Source: Notospermus geniculatus
Lineage: Eukaryota; Nemertea; Pilidiophora; Heteronemertea; Lineidae
Direction: 5' to 3'
Assembly (NCBI GenBank): GCA_002633025.1
Contig: NMRB01001446.1
Location: 23,698-87,697 of the forward strand
Length of the DNA: 64,000 nt
The notes under the pieces are model-generated. The model made no database searches. It saw only the letters and a list, made by a program, of their open reading frames with translations, and was not told the DNA's origin. Below, piece after piece: positions 33,640 to 45,265 of this stretch; the first letter of the stretch is position 1; the number at the start of each line of letters is the position of its first letter. The translations under genes and the position numbers were made by a program.

Positions 33640-34660
33640 CAATACAGGCTGCAGGAAGTTCCAACAATTCGTTCGCAAGTTGAATATTTTGGGTGGTTTT
33701 CGGCATCCATGCACTGTTTTTAGACCGGAATCCCTATTTTCTTGAAGCTGCCGATAGATGACGCGGTGGTGTGAATTCCCGTTCTAACAGTCATGGGATA
33801 TATAACCGCTCATTCATACGAGGCTGTAATAAGCTTTCAGCATTTACACACAAGGTTAACACCATCACAACCCATCCAAGGTATCCCAACTCGTGTATTA
33901 TTCCTCCGAGGACCTCTCTTCCCATTCTGCTCAGCACCTCGATCTATTAACGTTCAAATGAATCGGTTGCAAACCTCCGGAAAAAGGCTCATAGGGATTA
34001 GTGTAGGCTTCTCTAAAGCCGGGAATAACACGGGCATCATTAATTGAAATCGGTGTCGGTGATGTCCGATTGACGCTCAGCAGCGAGATAATGGAATTGG
34101 GGGCGAGTTCAAGGAAGGGGATTGCGAATGCGGCTCAAGATAGCCACGTTTGTGTTCTATAGCAAAGAAATAGCGGCTTTATTTCTTAGAGGGTCTCCAC
34201 ATGACACATTGTTAGGATTGTTACTGGTAAGGCTGCCAAATAACCTGACTTTGTAGAATGAGGTTTGATGTTTTGATAGGCTTTTCTGGAGAGAAAAAAT
34301 ACGTTTTTCAACATGTACTAAAAAAGCCTAGATTTTTAAATATACTTATACGTTAGTTTTTCGGTAGTAACGTCCAAACAGCCCCAAAACCTACCGCATA
34401 AAATAAACTGGTTTGTAGAAAACAACTTGTTTTTTAGGATAAAAACTTATTTTTTAGGAGAAAACCTATTTTATTTAAAAAAAAATGTTTTTTAACCATA
34501 CTGTGAAACTATTTGTTTAAATATAGGTTTCTTTAAAATCTGGGCAATCTGCTTCCCATACATCCAGACAGTACTGCATGACAGCAATTTTTGCTGTCTG
34601 AGAGCAATAATGCATTGCATCAAAGATGGCTGCGCCCATGGCTGGTTTTGTATACACTAC
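33640..34660. other. Intergenic sequence
   Basis: No gene or repeat was recognised; the section 34250-34520 is A/T-rich with AAAACTTATTTTTTAGGA-like words. Confidence 0.4.
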
Positions 34661-35070
34661 GGGCCATATTTACGAAGCCCGATTAGGCCAACACGCGGGT
34701 AAGTTTATAGTTATTCACGTTAAGGGCCTAGAAAACCATTGTTTTGCTACCCTTTACGCTGCTTGATCGGCAGCCTTTACCCGCAGGATAATCACCCGAC
34801 GGCCCGTGGTTAACTTTCCTTTGTCTAGCTGCAGGAGAACAAAGAAAAATTTGAACAACCTACAGGCCTTGTTTAGCGTCATTCAACTCTTTTCTTCGAT
34901 CCTCCTGCACGTAAACGCAGGAATGTTAACCGCGTGTGGTTATCCTGCGGGCAAACGCTGCCGATCAAGCAGCGTACAAGGTTGCAAAACAATGGTTTTC
35001 TAGGCCCTTACCATGAATAACTATGAAGTTACACGCGTGTTGGCCTAATCGCGCTTCGTAAATACGGCCC
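34661..35070. mobile_element. Foldback with GGGCCATATTTACGAAG ends
   Basis: The left GGGCCATATTTACGAAGC pairs with the right GCTTCGTAAATACGGCCC. Inner matches include GGCCTAGAAAACCATTGTTT and TGCTTGATCGGCA with their complements. Arms exceed 120 bp around a central insert. Confidence 0.75.
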
Positions 35071-35129
35071 TACATGTTTTGGTCTGCGCGTTCCAAGTTC
35101 CGAACAATTGGAATCACACAGAAAAAGCT

Positions 35130-35345
35130 TACACCTGGTTCGAATCCCGCTGTTGCGTTGTTTCATTGGCCTCTCTCCACCCAGGTGTATAAATGGGTAT
35201 CGGTCGGAAATGCTCAGATTGTAGCGCCGAGTGAGCAGCTCATCTGAGTTCTACTGAAAGGTTTTAAGATAGACTGGGGTTAAAGTGTCAAGTCGGATGA
35301 TGACACCTCTACCGTTGTTGATATCAGACAATAAACCCAAACTTT
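35130..35345 (+). repeat. tRNA-derived SINE, 5'-truncated
   Basis: The B box GGTTCGAATCCC is present but the A-box region is missing. The body CCACCCAGGTGTATAAATGG, then GAAATGCTCAGATTG and a tail ending CAATAAACCCAAACTTTA, match 41560-41828. The conserved centre resembles the core of MetaSINE-type families from memory, which needs checking. Confidence 0.75.
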
Positions 35346-35887
35346 AATCCATGTTAAATTTTAACACAAAACCGAGAACCATTAAACCGAACGCGTTGTT
35401 CCTAGATTTAAGAGTAAATGGAAATATACCATTGCGTGACCGATCTACATGTATATCAACAACAACAGAAACGGAAGAAATATTCCACGTCCGCAAAACA
35501 ACTGCGGGTGTTAGTTCTATGCAATTTTACTCTTCTGGGGTATTCATCACCGTCACCCAATCATTTACGGCTGACGTTTTTCTCTGCAGTATAACAATGG
35601 ATTGTGTTTACTTCATGTGACAGGCTAAATTGATTTGGTTGATTCTACTTGATACCCCCGCCTCCTTTTGTATTGGCTGAGATTTGTTTCATTTGACCTG
35701 AGTGACCGCGGGAGAGTTGCTTGGGGCTGCAGTCGTACACTTTATTTATAGTCGCGAGGACAATGCTGTGTACTGTATATGAGCAAATAAATTTGCGGCC
35801 AACAGAGATTACTGTTTGCATTCTTTGTACATTGTAGAACAATCCTTTTTATCCACTTTTATCTGCTCTTCATTCCAGATCCACCTG
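35346..35887. other. Intergenic sequence
   Basis: No gene or repeat was recognised. Confidence 0.4.
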
Positions 35888-36280
35888 GCGCGAGGTTTAT
35901 GACCAATATCTCCACAACGGCTGGGTCAAATTTGACATACCATACATCAATCGATTTGTCTTTTTTGTCGCTACAGGCATCATCGCTGTCATTTTCCCTA
36001 AAAACGTGACAGAAAAAAGTTTTTTCACCAATCACAGTTCGTTTTTACGGCCGAAATGGCGGCCATTATGAAATGACGCAGTGCATCGCACACGTGTAAA
36101 TTGCACTGAACAACATGGCGAAATCAAATAGGTTTTGAGAAAGGGATCCGTTATGCCGGCCTTCCGCTAAAAATGAAGATAGCAGAAAGATACCGACAAG
36201 AAAGACAAGTCAATTGATGTATCATGGTATGTCGAATTTGTCCCAGCCGTTGCGGAGATATCTCCTGAAAACCTCGCGCC
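35888..36280. mobile_element. Foldback with GGCGCGAGGTTTATG ends
   Basis: CGCGAGGTTTATGACCAATA and ACGGCTGGGTCAAATTTGAC on the left are inverted on the right (36215-36280). The inner right arm matches 39750-40020. Confidence 0.7.
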
Positions 36281-36511
36281 AATCGGATGTGGAATGAAGT
36301 GTAGTCAGTTGGAGCGTCCGTCAAGAAAGGCATGTTAGCAGAGAGCGCCATCGCGACTGGGGTAAAAGTGTAGGGAGAAAACAATTTTTAACGTTCGCGG
36401 TCTACAATGCGGTTCAAGGTCAGCAGCTGCGCTCCTCACACCAGTTTTTCCTCAAGCCAGTTCGATCAAGAACCAAATGTTACGGAGAGGTCATTTAAGC
36501 AAGTAGCACCT

Positions 36512-36621
36512 GGAGCCTGTTTCATAAAGTGAATTTAAGCTAATGGTACCTTTAACCAAATGGAAAATGCATTGAAGTTAATGGCACCATTAGCTTAAAG
36601 TCGCTTTATGAAATAGGGGCC
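36512..36621. mobile_element. Foldback with GGCCTGTTTCATAAAG ends
   Basis: AGCCTGTTTCATAAAGTGAA and TTAAGCTAATGGTACC pair with GGCACCATTAGCTTAA and CTTTATGAAATAGGGGCC. A relative truncated on the right is at 43906-44001. Confidence 0.75.
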
Positions 36622-36811
36622 GTGTCTTTGGAACGCCATTCCATTTTAAATTAAGTCCGTCCGTGGCCATTAAAAAACATCTGAAAACGTGTCTTTTTGG
36701 GAGCGATTATTTCAAATCTTACGTTATTTATTGTAATGTTTTATTATTTCGCCTTAAAGCGATTTTACATTGATAAAGGTGCTGTACAAATTTTGTAAAA
36801 TAATAAAATAA
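36622..36811 (+). mobile_element. LINE 3'-end relic
   Basis: Just after the foldback the frame reads WNAIPF, a stop, IKSVRGH, a stop and KTSENVSF. This resembles the C-terminus of non-LTR reverse transcriptases (a W-N-x-L-P start and a K-x-x-L-K-T-x-L-F end). It is followed by an A/T-rich 3' region and AAAATAATAAAATA. Stops show it is dead, and only the last about 190 bp is left. Confidence 0.55.
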
Positions 36812-37537
36812 CTAGAAATTGACTTACCAGTCAATTTGAAAGACCGCCCTTGGAAATTGGGAGCTAAGACAGAGTTGACTGATCGAGATTTGTTATCGAG
36901 CGGCCAGGGTTGGTGCCAGGTTTTTGAAATAGGGAGAATAAAAGTCTCCCATTCATAAAAAGCAGGGAGACTTTATTTCTCCCTACTAACTTCAGAAGGA
37001 GAAGCTGTAAAGGCCACTACTATTCAGTGATAAACTGAACTATGTGCTATGTACTGCCAACAGGGTCCAATAACAGATATCTGGCGGACCAGGAAGGGAT
37101 TGACTCTTCTGCCCATCCATTGAATCATCAATCAAGAGAGGAACCAGTCCAGGGTGATCACATCGCCATCTTCAGCATACATAACGAACAAAAAGCATGT
37201 ATAATGTAAGCTGCATGTCACAGAAGTGATAGTAATAGTACTATGAATTGCCTGAAGATGGCATTTCAGTCACACAGTTTGAATCAATCAAGAAATATAG
37301 ATAAAAGGAGAAATTTCACCCAAATTTCGCACTATTTGTAAACGGATGGCCCCAAGAATCAATAGGGTTCTGTGTAATATGCACATCTACAATTCCTGAA
37401 AGTTTTACCGCGATACATGGCCTTTTTCGTTAGTTATCGTTGGAGAACCGCAGATTGGATGGAGAGATCCAGAGAGAGAGAGAGAGAAATTCAGTAAAAA
37501 CAAGGAAGACCGCCCCATTGAGATGGGGCGGTCTTAA
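36812..37537 (-). mobile_element. Helentron-like non-autonomous element (copy B)
   Basis: In reverse orientation it has the same left end (ATTAAGACCGCCCCATC with hairpin), the CT microsatellite (37470-37490 as AGAGAG), the subterminal GGGCGGTCTTT, the terminal palindrome AAATTGACT..AGTCAATTT and CTAG. It lacks the 100-bp array. A small foldback (GGGAGA..TCTCCC, 36932-36988) lies inside. Confidence 0.65.
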
Positions 37538-37542
37538 TAATT

Positions 37543-37624
37543 CACTCTTTGCTAATTAGTCGCGTCACGGACGTGACCTGTGCGATGTCAGGTCCGTGAC
37601 GCAACTAATTAACAAACAGTGCAC
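37543..37624. mobile_element. Short foldback (TAATTAGTTGCGTCACGGAC)
   Basis: Arms of about 33 bp flank a short centre, directly beside the Helentron-like element. CACGTCCGTGAC recurs alone at about 37757. Confidence 0.65.
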
Positions 37625-38280
37625 TAAATATGAATCACAATGAACTTAATTCATACCAGGGGCATAGAAGGACAAGAGCTTGACATGATGCAGGGTATTG
37701 CATCTTTCTGCGGTTCCAAAATTTGCAGAAACTGCACTGAATAAGTGAAAAAAATGTCACGTCCGTGACCGTGGAATTGCCCTTCAACAGCTGCAAGATG
37801 GAGAATTTGAGGCGGTCCAATTTATCTCCTGGTCCAATAAATTAACCTCCCTTTCTCCTAATGATGGAGATCGACAGGAAGCAGAACTGATCCACCACAA
37901 ACTATACAATATAAACAGTAGCTATTTTGAGATACTCGATAATGTTTTATTCACAGGATTAAGTCTCTTGTCTAAGCAGCATCCGAATGCTCCCTTCGGA
38001 AGTAAATTTGGTCTTACACTAAGTGGGAGGGAGGTCACATACATCATGTACAGGCGTCATCATAAAATATACAGGTGGCAAAAGGTCAGCTTGGCGTGCG
38101 ATAGAATTTAAGTCGCCATCTACTGCCAACGGCAGTTTCCGTCGTTATCGTGGTCCTATTCTATCCAATAGTGCTCACAGCCGCCATTGAAGGCTGGTTT
38201 CAGTAGCCCCGGATATTAATGAAAGCTGTATTTGACTCCTAACCTTTCGTTCAGTGACATCATCATGCCTACACTGACTG
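37625..38280. other. Intergenic sequence
   Basis: No gene or repeat was recognised. Confidence 0.4.
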
Positions 38281-39068
38281 ACAGAAATATTAGGACACTT
38301 TTAAAATCAGTCATTTTCCTCTTTTTCCTTCCTTTTGTCTCTAACCACTAATTATTTTTCTTATTGACGAGTACATTTTTACATTGGCTAGTGGGTTATA
38401 TTATAATCCCATGAGATTGTCTATGCCAAAGGTTATTGACAAAGGGTTGCTGATATATGAATAACAAAGATAATTATGATGGGTACCATTCAAACCTATC
38501 AAATTCAAAGGCAAAAGCTATTTGAGGTGACAAGAATGGACGAAGCACATCATGATTGTCTTTGTTATTCATATACATGTATCAGCACCCCATGTCAATG
38601 GCCTTTGGCATGGGTAATCTCATGGGATTATATAAGCCACTTGCCAAGGTAAAACATTTTCTCATCAATAAGAAAAATAATTAGTGGTTAGCAATTCGAT
38701 AATCGAAGGCCGATCTGCTCACCACAACGTTACATCGCACATCCCCCTTCGAGAAATAGACCTGTCCGCCGCGTATCTTGGCACGATGCCAACTTTACCG
38801 GCCGACCAATCATATTGCACTTTATACCGGGTCTTCGACTACCACTATTTGTACCACGATTCAAATTTTACAACACCGGTTCTGATCGGCCTCCTCTTCG
38901 AGAGGCAGCGGATTCGCCGCGGAGCGGTCAATTTCTCGAAGGGTGATGTGCGATGTAACGCAGTGGTGAGCAGATCGGCCTTCGATTATCGAAGATGGTG
39001 GTTAGAGACAAAAGGAAGGAAAAAAAGAAAAATGACTTAGAATTTTGAAAGTGTCCTAATATTTCTGT
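38281..39068. mobile_element. Outer foldback interrupted by a hAT-like MITE
   Basis: ACAGAAATATTAGGACACTT at the left is inverted at the right end (39050-39068). The arms (CTAATTATTTTTCTTATTGA, CATGAGATT, TTGTTATTCATAT) continue for about 170 bp. The right arm is split by the insertion at 38692-38997. Confidence 0.8.
38692..38997. mobile_element. hAT-like MITE with 8-bp target duplication
   Basis: GTGGTTAG at 38684-38691 and 38998-39005 flanks inverted arms CGATAATCGAAGGCCGATCT and inward CACAACGTTACATCGCACAT. An 8-bp duplication and CA..TG ends fit hAT elements. No transposase is encoded. Confidence 0.8.
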
Positions 39069-39749
39069 CTACCCAGTGTATGCCATTGTGGGTCCTCATC
39101 CATACGGTTAACTTGATCGAGTCTAGCATTGTCATAAAGAAAGATACATATTTCAATGATATCAAATTAAAGTATCCAGCAGAAGACAGCGGCCATTGTT
39201 CCTTCAGAAATTGAGATACCGGAATAACAAATGAAAAGGTCGCGTTCACAATCAATATAGGAATACATTATTCATTGTCCGGTCTTGATTTCCTATCTAA
39301 GGCGGTTAGTTTTGATCACCGGTATATGTCTTGGACCCTAATCCCTTTCCAATCTGCCTGCTTGTCGGATCTGTCAGACGGCGTGACAGTAACGTCTGGC
39401 TGGTTCTTCCATTAGTCGCCGCGAAGCCGCACGAGAAAACAGCGGGCGAGCGAAAATTCGTTTCACGCTCGCCAGATCAAAGCGCCAGAATATCCGATTA
39501 GGAAGTATTTCCTGGCCGAGCAATGTCCACGTCGGCAAGAGAACCGGAACGTTTTACATACGAACATAAAAATATACTTTATTCTCGCCTGTATAACACC
39601 GGTTTGTAATACGCACATGAGGGTCCTCCTGATTGTTATGCAGGAGGTGGTGTGGTCTCATACGTGCTCACTTCAATTTAGGGAAGTACAAGACCAATCT
39701 TGCATATTTCATCATCTCATTGATACTACAGTTCATTCCACTTCCCAGT
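39069..39749. other. Intergenic sequence
   Basis: No gene or repeat was recognised. Confidence 0.4.
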
Positions 39750-40020
39750 GACGCGAGGTTTATCAACGATAGCTCCGCAACGGCTGGGTCAAATTTGACG
39801 AAACATACGTCAATCGACTTGTCTTTCTTACCGGTATCTTTCTGCTATCTTCATCTTTCGCGAAGGCCGACATGACGGATCCCTTTCTCAAACCCATTTC
39901 ATTTCGCCATGGTGTTCAGTGCAGTTTACACGTGCGCGATGCATTGCGTCATTTCAAAATGGCCGCCATTTCGGCCGTCAACACAAACTGTGATTTGTGA
40001 AGGAACCTTTTTCTGCTCAT
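39750..40020. mobile_element. Solo copy of the GGCGCGAGGTTTATG family
   Basis: Matches the reverse complement of about 36015-36280, including CAACGGCTGGGTCAAATTTG and GGCCGCCATTTCGGCCG, with substitutions. Confidence 0.7.
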
Positions 40021-40204
40021 TTCTGCTGAATTTAATTTAATATATGAAATGAGAATATTGGAAGGTTTGGTATAACAAGAGACTAATGCATTAGATGTGG
40101 CTTACCTCCGCTGAGAAACCGACAATTAATAAACATCATCAAAAACACCGATGTGAATGAGAGGAATAGTGCAGCTACAATTCGATAACTCTAAAAAACC
40201 TCCC

Positions 40205-40724
40205 GGGCCCATATTTTCAAAGCTGTTTTAACGCTAAAATCCACTTTAGAAAGATAAAACAATTTTTCCAAGGGGAAAGAAAGATAACACAAATTCCCCA
40301 AAGGGTTTTAACGGCAAAACGTATTTTAAATCTCTCTTAAAAAGCGTTTTAGCTAGAGCAATATAGGGGCATGTCTAGCGTCATGTTGGCTTGTCTTATT
40401 ACAGCGAGATTCCGGGCCCATTATTTTCAAAGCTAAAATGCACTTTAGTGTAGCACTTGCAGGCCTATGGCACTGCCGCAAGAAATTAATTATCCCCATG
40501 TAACACCTATAATGGTGTTTACGCAATACATGTGCATCTTTCCGACGAACCATGTTGAAACACATTTTAACATTGAAAACACTGGCTGAAACAACGTTTC
40601 GGTAAGAACACCGTTTTATTTTAAAACACTTTTGAAACTATGAATTTAAAATGCTTCTTATGTTAGAGCAGATTTTTGTTAAAACAGGTTTCGGATAAAA
40701 CAACTTTAAATTTAATATGGGCCC
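40205..40724. mobile_element. Foldback cluster with GGGCCCATATTTTCAAAG ends
   Basis: GGGCCCATATTTTCAAAGCT at 40205 recurs in direct orientation at 40414 (one base changed) and is inverted at 40715-40724 (ATATGGGCCC). This suggests one element inserted beside or into another. TTAAAACA and AACGTTTTA words recur throughout. Confidence 0.6.
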
Positions 40725-41559
40725 AAGTGTTTAAAAATATTGTGCCTGATCGATTGGCGCATGGAATGAACAGACCCGCTACCGTTTTTGTCTCTCTTCC
40801 GATTTCGATAGAGGAAAATATATTAAAGTGAACTGATCGTGCCAGTCAAGGTGTCTGAATAAAGAAACAAACGCGGCCACTTCGAGTCTATTGGCTTTAC
40901 TTACATCGAAAATTTATTGCCTATTAAGAGCATATTTGCACAAGTGCTGTGGTTTTGCTGCCTTTGAATAAAATTTGTTGGAATACGGTGAACTGCAAAT
41001 CGAGGCTTACCTATGTAATCCGCTAAAATACGAAATTTGTAATTTTGAAATGTGAATTTCTTGGGCCACGATTATTCTTAGTGTCATTTTTTCCCTTTAA
41101 GAGAGCCGAGTTACATGTATAGGGTCTGATCTTTGCGTTCGAAGAAACCAGTTCCAGCGAGTGCATGATTTACTCCAAAACAGAGTGTCGATACCGTTAT
41201 ATTGTTTTAGCCAATCAGATATGATCGGCGGAGCAGGTGCGGAGTATGCCCAATGTCTCGCCGCGGGATACGTTTCGCGACGAGGTCAATTAAAAGTAAC
41301 TTTCAAAGTGCTTGACGTTTGGTTCATCGGAAAAGGTTGGAAAGTTCAATGATTGCTGAGAGCGTGGATTATTGGGAATTGTCATCGTGTTCTTCACACA
41401 GCGGGAGAACTTGATAAACAGTGAAATGGCATCTACTTTAAACATGCACTTCATAGACACACTTTATCCTTTACGTGAAGGAGCTACAAATGTACTACTG
41501 TTTGTTTTGTCATGGAGAATTTTAAGTTGTTTTTGGAGTGCGTTGTTACAAACCGGGCT
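40725..41559. other. Intergenic sequence
   Basis: No gene or repeat was recognised. Confidence 0.4.
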
Positions 41560-41828
41560 AATATGGTGGTGTAGTGGTTTGGGTCTCCGACTAGCGGACA
41601 GAGGGTCCCGGATTCGAATCCGCAAGTCTCTTTACCTTACTGGCCTCTACATGTATCTCTCCATCCAGGTGTATAAATGGGTACCGATCTGAAATGCTCA
41701 GATTGCAGCGCTGAATGAACAGCTAATCTGGGTTCCACTGTCGAAGGTTTCAGGATAGACTGGGGTTAAAGTGTAAAGGTCGGATGAGAACCTCTACCTG
41801 TTATCAGACTATAAACCCAAACTTTACA
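41560..41828 (+). repeat. Full-length tRNA-derived SINE
   Basis: ATGGTGGTGTAGTGGTTTGG fits an A box and CGGATTCGAATCCG a B box. The body CATCCAGGTGTATAAATGGG, then GAAATGCTCAGATTGCAGCG and the tail TATAAACCCAAACTTTA follow. This is the best-preserved copy of the family seen at 35130-35345. Confidence 0.8.
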
Positions 41829-42009
41829 TTTTTTAATCTCCACTCTAACTTTAACTTTAAATTTTTGTATCTCCACATTACAGGCCAATTCATACTTCTC
41901 GGTTTTGCGCATTGCGCTTGTCCGTTCCTTATGTTTATGTGTGGTATCAACAATAAAATTACTGTTTTATACCACACATTCGGCCCAAAACAGGTCTGCA
42001 GTGGCTAAG

Positions 42010-42180
42010 TAACGGTGTATCATCTGCATGCCAGTGTTCCCCATCTGTGATTTCCCCTCCTATTATTTGACGGAATAAGCAGCGACTTGACGTAGGGGAC
42101 ACACAGAGAAACATGCCGATCTATCTGCCAGCGTTTCCGAAACAATAAGGGGGACACAGTGACCCACAGAAACACTGGCT
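42010..42180 (-). repeat. Dispersed repeat (CAGTGTTCC family), copy 1
   Basis: Inverted relative to 45095-45265: CAGTGTTCCCCATCTG, GACGGAATAAGC, ACACACAGAGAAAC and GATCTATCTGCCAGCGTTTC match that copy in reverse complement. Family unknown. Confidence 0.65.
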
Positions 42181-43599
42181 AATATATATCACCTGTACTT
42201 TGAAAATAACGGCGAATACTCCACATTTCCCTATTGTATTGCATTCGGAAATAGACCCAACCAACATGCCCTCCGCAAAAAACGCTCTTTCTTTAGACAG
42301 CTTGCAGTTGGATCGGAAATCGAACCTATTACTCAGCGAAGATAGCAAGATGTTCCCAGGCTACCTGCGCACTAAACTAGCTGCAATCAGGGCACTAAGC
42401 GCGTCCTCTCTCCTTCCGCGGCGGAAACGCCTTGCAGTTGTTGCTTATCGATTTCACCTTCGTTAGTATCAGAGGAAGAAATAACAAGCTCAGTGTGGTA
42501 GGCGCCTCAACGATGACGCCTTCAACGACATTAAAACATAAACCCGGCAGTGCTTGAAATACGAGAAAGTAGGATTCGAGGGAAATAAGTTTTTGTTCAG
42601 AATACTCCAATCCTCTAAGCAAACAGAAACTGTTATTTATTCGGTCGGATTTTTACATGTACTCCCATACCCCGAATACGTGCGTGCAAAGCAGCAGATC
42701 GTTGGTAAATAGCTGTTTTGTTGACTTATGTACGACTCTGTTTTAACTCTTCTTGGTTAGTAAACCAAGCTCCCGACCTTGTCAGCCAAATATAAACATT
42801 ATTACACAACCACGCCGTATTCTCGAATGCCATTATTGGATAAAACCACGTCACGTGGTTTAGTCGGCAATTCGGTTTAGTCGGCAATTCTCCAACTCGC
42901 ATGCAAATCTGATATTGCATCCGTCTTCCAGATAATATCCCCTGCTGCATTTTTGGTCACATAACTAAGGGTCTTGATCTCTCTAGTGTCCAATTTAATG
43001 GTGCCGATGGGGGCATCCTTGATGGGGGGGGGGGGTACTAGATTCTGTGACACCGGTCACTATAAACCGATGTTGCCCGCTAAAATGACGTCACTATTCT
43101 CACCGCCGGGTATTCCCGATGCCAGTCTCGCTCAGCGCAAAAAGATACTTATCCATCATTTATAGTTGAGAGCATAGTTTTATCCAATGGCATTTGTGAA
43201 TACATGTACGGTGTGACTTGTGTAATAAAGGCATCGCAAAGCTTCGGGTAATATGACGATTCTTCGGGCCAGAAAAGCCCATATTGCCCTCGACAAAGGG
43301 CTATATTATTTAATAAATGTTTTATTTCCAAAAGTTAGTGATTCTAGACAGTACGTATATCCTGACGTCATCCTACATCTATGGAAAAGACGATATTTGC
43401 ACTACAAGACAAATCGCACCAGACCGAACAAAAATCGTCGCATTTCTGTTATTGATAGGTAATACCACGTGACGTTGCGGTCACGACCGAGACGTTTTTA
43501 TCACTAGCTAACTCGTCTGATAGTGATCGTGTTTCTTTTTGGCCGCGCGGATGCTAGGCGCACACACAGGCGATTAATTATCAGCCGGGTTTGTCACAC
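42181..43599. other. Intergenic sequence
   Basis: No gene recognised. A G-run is at about 43024-43035. Confidence 0.4.
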
Positions 43600-43702
43600 T
43601 GCCTAAAGCTACTGTAGCCAGTCCACTACGGCGGTCGAGTGCCCAGTTGCAAAGCAAGTCGCCAAGCAGAATCAGCTTGAAAATCTATGATGGATTCCTA
43701 GC
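43600..43702. mobile_element. Right part of a GCTAGGAATCC-family TTAA element
   Basis: GAGTGCCCAGTTGCAA through ATGGATTCCTAGC matches about 24609-24690. TTTA (43703-43706) follows, then AGCGAGGAATCCACC, which looks like the start of another element of the class. Confidence 0.65.
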
Positions 43703-43905
43703 TTTAAGCGAGGAATCCACCTCTGGTTTCCAACCTGATTTTGCTTCGCGAAAATCGCTAAGCCCTAGCGGTGAGATCGTAAACCAATTTATCAACAAGG
43801 TGACCTAAGTTCCTATGTGATTGGCGTCATCCCGAGATGGCGCTACGGACGGTGAAGAGCGCTGAGCCAGGACACACAACTCGACTTGCTCTGCCATAAA
43901 AGGAA

Positions 43906-44001
43906 GGGGCCTGTTTCATAAAGTGACTTTAAGCTAATGGTACCATTAACCCAACGCATTTTCCATGGTTAAAGGTACCATGAGCTTAAAGTCACGTTAT
44001 G
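43906..44001. mobile_element. Truncated foldback with GGCCTGTTTCATAAAG end
   Basis: GGGGCCTGTTTCATAAAGTG and TTAAGCTAATGGTACC are present with their partner GGTACCATGAGCTTAA, but the right terminus is missing after GTTATG. Compare 36512-36621. Confidence 0.7.
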
Positions 44002-44451
44002 TGCACTCAGACAGAACTGCATTTTGCTGTTTGTTTCATGAAATTACATTTAATAGTCGAGATATCAAGGATTTTGTCTGTTAAAATCATTGGGCGAAAA
44101 CCGTACATGGTAGATTGCCTGCAAGAATGTCTCTACCACAACCATGACAACCTCACCTGTTAGTGACGTGTTGCTTTCTATACACATTGCGTGATGAAAT
44201 CAACTTTGATTGGCTTTTAGGTTATAAACATGATTGTGTCACGCGTCACTGTTGGGGAGGGTGACCACTGTCGTGTATATTTGATTGAGAGCTTCCCTGA
44301 GGTCGTACAACTGGTTTACTCAACTGTGCAAATCCTGCAGTCAACAGTCAACAATTTGTATATTGAACCTGCTGAAGGAGCTAGTGCATGAGAGATTTGA
44401 CTTATCTCACCGTACATGAGTCTTCACTAAGCCATTACATGAGTTTTCATT
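44002..44451. other. Intergenic sequence
   Basis: No gene or repeat was recognised. Confidence 0.4.
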
Positions 44452-44659
44452 AAGGGTTATGTAAAGTTACTCGAAATCTCGAATTTTTGACGCAACAAAT
44501 CTGACTAACTGCACAAAAAATTGGGAAAATAAGGCTCGGGGGCCTCGGGAACCGTCATAAGAAAGTACCCCGAGCCTTATTTTCTCAATCCAGTATGCAG
44601 TTAGTCAGGTTTTTTGCGTTAAAAATTCGAGAGTTCGAGTCACTTTTCATAACCCTTAA
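44452..44659. mobile_element. Foldback with TAAGGGTTATG ends
   Basis: TAAGGGTTATG pairs with CATAACCCTTA, and GAAAATAAGGCTCGGGG with CCCCGAGCCTTATTTTC. Arms are about 85 bp. Confidence 0.75.
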
Positions 44660-44941
44660 AGTGTATCATATTTTTGCAGAAATCTTTCTGCCATCTTCGT
44701 TTTTCACGTACAGTCCATGAGCCAGGCTGACTTTTAACGACCAATTTCGTTACCAGTTCCAACACAGATTTTTGATCAGTCTGATGTCTGAGATGTCTGA
44801 AATCACGTGACGGACATTTCAATTCAGTAGCTTTATACCCCTAATTAAGATTCTTAAAATCGTTCATTGGAATCCCATTGCAATACTTATACAGACTTAA
44901 GCTCTTTGAGTGACATTTTAGATAGGTGGAACTGAACATTG

Positions 44942-45026
44942 AGAAAATTCTTTGGTTACTCTATCTACATTTATTATAGAAACAGTGTTCTATAATAAAT
45001 GTAGATAGAGTAACCAAAGAATTTTC
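44942..45026. repeat. Near-perfect palindrome with 40-bp arms
   Basis: AGAAAATTCTTTGGTTACTC and its continuation to TTATAGAA are exactly inverted after a six-base loop (ACAGTG). CTTATACAGACTT occurs just outside on both sides (about 44886 and 45026). Confidence 0.9.
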
Positions 45027-45094
45027 TTATACAGACTTGTATTACAAATTGAGGTGTTTATATACAGCTAACTTTTTTCTCGCAGGTGTAAAGT

Positions 45095-45265
45095 TTTTCA
45101 GTGTTTCCGTGTGTCAGTGTTCCCCCTATTGTTCTGGAAACACTGGCAGATAGATCGACACGTTTCTCTGTGTGTCCTCCATTGTCGAGTTGCGGCTTAT
45201 TCCGTCAGACAATAGCAGGGGAACACTCGCAGATGGGGAACGCTCAAAAACGTTACACCTGTTTC
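45095..45265 (+). repeat. Dispersed repeat (CAGTGTTCC family), copy 2
   Basis: Inverted relative of 42010-42180. Confidence 0.65.

Noticed and set aside
41560-41640. Functional tRNA gene
   Set aside because: A and B boxes are present, but the sequence continues into a SINE body shared with other loci and the cloverleaf arms are poor.
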